Origin: an uncultured Clostridia bacterium
GTDB lineage: Bacteria > Bacillota > Clostridia > Oscillospirales > Oscillospiraceae
Length of the DNA stretch: 7,074 bases
Direction of reading: 5' to 3'
Assembly (NCBI GenBank): GCA_945613045.1
Contig: CALZAG010000083.1
Span: 1-7,074, forward strand
The stretch's first letter is position 1; each line of letters starts with the position of its first letter. The translations under genes were made by a program, and so were the position numbers. The notes beneath the pieces were generated by a model that saw only the letters and a program-made list of their open reading frames with translations, ran no database searches and was not told the DNA's origin. Below, piece after piece: positions 5,664 to 7,074 of the stretch.

Positions 5664-6374
5664 TTATGTGCCGAGATACGCGGCCTTGACCTTTTCGTCC
5701 GCAAGCAGCTGTGCGCCCGTGCCGCTCATGGTGATGCGGCCGGTCTCGAGGACGTAGCCGGCGTGGGCGGTCTTGAGCGCCATGTTCGCGTTCTGCTCGA
5801 TAAGAAGCACCGTAACGCCGCGGGCATTGATCTCCTTTATGATATCGAAGATGCCGCGGACGATGATCGGCGCAAGTCCCAGCGACGGTTCGTCCATCAT
5901 GATTATCTTGGGACGGCTCATCAGCGCTCTGCCAACGGCAAGCATCTGCTGCTCGCCGCCGGACAGGGTGCCGCCCTCCTGCCAGGAGCGCTCCTTGAGT
6001 CTCGGAAACAGGTCGTACACCCAGTTAAGGTCCTCGGTCAGATCGTCATTGCGAAGATAAGCGCCGATCTTGAGATTTTCGAGAACGGTGAGATCCGGAA
6101 ATATCTTTCTGCCCTCGGGAACAAGGGTTATGCCCTTTGAAACAATAGCGTTGGGCTCCTTTGCCGTTATATCCTCGCCATTGAACTCGATGCTGCCGGC
6201 GGCGGGCTTAACAAGGCCGGCGATGGCGCGCAGCGTGGAGCTTTTTCCGGCGCCGTTTGCGCCAATGAGGGTGACTATCTCGCCCTCGGGCACGTCAAAG
6301 CTGACGCCCTTGACGGCCTCGATGCCGCCGTAATTGACCTTGAGGTCTTTGATCTTCAGTATAGCTTCACTCAT
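5664..6374 (-). CDS. livF: Branched-chain amino-acid ABC transporter, ATPase subunit LivF
   Basis: This 236-residue cytoplasmic ATPase belongs to the LivF branch of high-affinity amino-acid (HAAT) importers; it pairs with LivG to power the LivHM permease. ABC motifs by residue from the ATG: Walker A GANGAGKS (38-45), the LVPEGR Q-loop region (84-89), signature LSGGEQQM (137-144), Walker B IIMMDEP (157-163), and the LIEQN switch region (191-195), which carries Gln where other ABC proteins have His, as is usual in LivF. The length is normal for the family. The chosen ATG at 6374 overlaps the livG stop as ATGAGTGA; a TTG two codons upstream is possible, but the G-rich site TGGGGG sits at a better distance from the ATG. 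Substrates in related systems include Leu/Ile/Val, and also amides or urea (Urt), so the substrate is not proven. A terminator follows at once, so livF ends its operon. Confidence 0.95.
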   Translation of the reverse strand: MSEAILKIKDLKVNYGGIEAVKGVSFDVPEGEIVTLIGANGAGKSSTLRAIAGLVKPAAGSIEFNGEDITAKEPNAIVSKGITLVPEGRKIFPDLTVLENLKIGAYLRNDDLTEDLNWVYDLFPRLKERSWQEGGTLSGGEQQMLAVGRALMSRPKIIMMDEPSLGLAPIIVRGIFDIIKEINARGVTVLLIEQNANMALKTAHAGYVLETGRITMSGTGAQLLADEKVKAAYLGT

Positions 6375-7074
6375 CTTCAACGACCCCCAGATATGCGTCT
6401 ATAACGTGCTGATTATTCTGAACTTCCTTGGGCGTGCCCTGCGCGATCTCGGAGCCGAAGTCGATGACGTAGATATAGTCGGAGATCTGCATGACAAGGT
6501 CCATATGGTGCTCGATAAGGAAGATGGTAAGACCGTATTTCTCGCGTATCTCACGGATGAACTGCGCAAGCTCCAGCGTTTCCTGCGGGTTCATGCCGGC
6601 CGCCGGCTCATCCAGAAGCAGAAGCTTCGGATCGGCTGCAAGCGCACGGGCGATCTCCAGACGGCGCTGAAGGCCGTAAGGCAGGCTCGTTGCGATCTCG
6701 TCCTTGTACTTGTCAAGGCCCTGCTCCTCCAGAAGCGCCATGGTCTCCTCGCGCATGCGCTTTTCCTCCTTGGCGTTGCCGCGGAAGGTGGCCGAGAACA
6801 CGTTCTGCTTCGCGTTCATGTGCTTTGCTATGAGGACGTTTTCAAAAACGGTCATGCTCTTCCAGAGGCGGATGTTCTGGAAGGTACGGGCAATGCCCTT
6901 CTTTGTTATTTTGTCCGGTGTGTTGGATATGACCTTGCCGAGGTACATATCGCCGTTTTCGCCCTTATAGGCCTTTTTCATCTTGCCCTGCGGATGGTTG
7001 CGGACGATGGGCTCGCCCATGAACTCAACCAGGCCGTTTGTCGGCTCGTAAACGCCGGTGATGCAGTTGAAGGC
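6367..7074 (-). CDS. livG: Branched-chain amino-acid ABC transporter, ATPase subunit LivG (partial, N-terminus cut by window edge)
   Basis: The reading frame is open to the window edge, giving 235 residues starting AFNCITGVYEPTNG. This matches LivG just after the Walker A motif, so roughly 35-40 N-terminal residues lie outside. The internal ATG at 7020 is not the real start. Visible motifs are ARTFQN (Q-loop), LPYGLQRRLEIARAL (signature; LivG-type YG in place of SGG), LLLLDEPAAGMNP (Walker B and D-loop) and LIEHHMDLV (H-loop). Between the strand after ITGVYEPTNG and ARTFQ there are about 47 residues, against about 22 in E. coli LivG from memory, pointing to an extra charged stretch of about 25 residues (roughly 6922-7005). 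The rest of the importer (binding protein LivK and permeases LivH, LivM) presumably lies upstream, beyond the window. The gene overlaps livF by 8 nt. Confidence 0.94.
   Translation of the reverse strand, partial: AFNCITGVYEPTNGLVEFMGEPIVRNHPQGKMKKAYKGENGDMYLGKVISNTPDKITKKGIARTFQNIRLWKSMTVFENVLIAKHMNAKQNVFSATFRGNAKEEKRMREETMALLEEQGLDKYKDEIATSLPYGLQRRLEIARALAADPKLLLLDEPAAGMNPQETLELAQFIREIREKYGLTIFLIEHHMDLVMQISDYIYVIDFGSEIAQGTPKEVQNNQHVIDAYLGVVEDE

Noticed and set aside
6375..6380. TTG at 6380 as the livF start
   Set aside because: The ATG two codons later gives the classic ATGAGTGA overlap with livG and a better distance from the G-rich ribosome binding site.
1..7074. CRISPR array, mobile element, prophage or defence system
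   Set aside because: No direct-repeat arrays, transposase or integrase motifs, terminal repeats or defence-type domains are visible. Gene content is transport, iron regulation, a lipoprotein, a peptidase and a tRNA.

Overview
The window looks like chromosomal DNA from a moderately GC-rich, low-complexity-free Firmicute of the class Clostridia (Ruminococcaceae/Oscillospiraceae-like). The basis is strong AGGAGG-type ribosome binding sites, a LivF/LivG ABC pair, a FeoA-FeoB-Cys-rich-DtxR iron cluster, a secreted beta-propeller lipoprotein of a type common in Clostridia, and an M23 peptidase resembling the sporulation protein SpoIIQ. This placement is inferred from gene content and protein style, not from a database search. 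Every gene lies on the minus strand, so the biological reading order runs from base 7074 down to base 1. The long plus-strand ORFs are antisense shadows.

In transcription order, the window opens inside livG, whose N-terminus is cut by the window edge. It overlaps livF by 8 bases; together these are the two ATPases of a branched-chain amino-acid (or related amide/urea) importer. A clear intrinsic terminator at 5622-5657 ends that operon. Next comes a monocistronic-looking gene for a secreted lipoprotein with a PF09826-type beta-propeller (3753-5546).

An iron-uptake operon follows, tightly packed: feoA (3436-3669), feoB (1425-3434), a 50-residue Cys-rich membrane protein (1271-1423), and a minimal DtxR-family metal-dependent repressor (928-1293). 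In front of feoA, a sigma-A-type promoter (TTGACA, 17 bp, TACACT) has its -10 box buried in a perfect 16-bp palindrome (3704-3719), with a third half-site beside it. The simplest model is a closed loop: the repressor encoded last in the operon binds the palindrome when ferrous iron is plentiful and shuts off its own operon.

The repressor gene ends inside a perfect 13-bp hairpin. A short intergenic region then leads to a membrane-anchored M23 (LytM) endopeptidase with all catalytic residues intact (150-854). The window ends with the 5' two-thirds of an elongator tRNA-Met gene (1-53) driven by a fully consensus promoter.

I found no sign of a defence system, CRISPR array, prophage, insertion sequence or other undescribed system. 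The points most worth following up are the feo operator/promoter layout, the small Cys-rich gene overlapping the regulator, the regulator's mixed metal-ligand set, the LivG insertion, and the hairpin and inverted repeat before the M23 gene.
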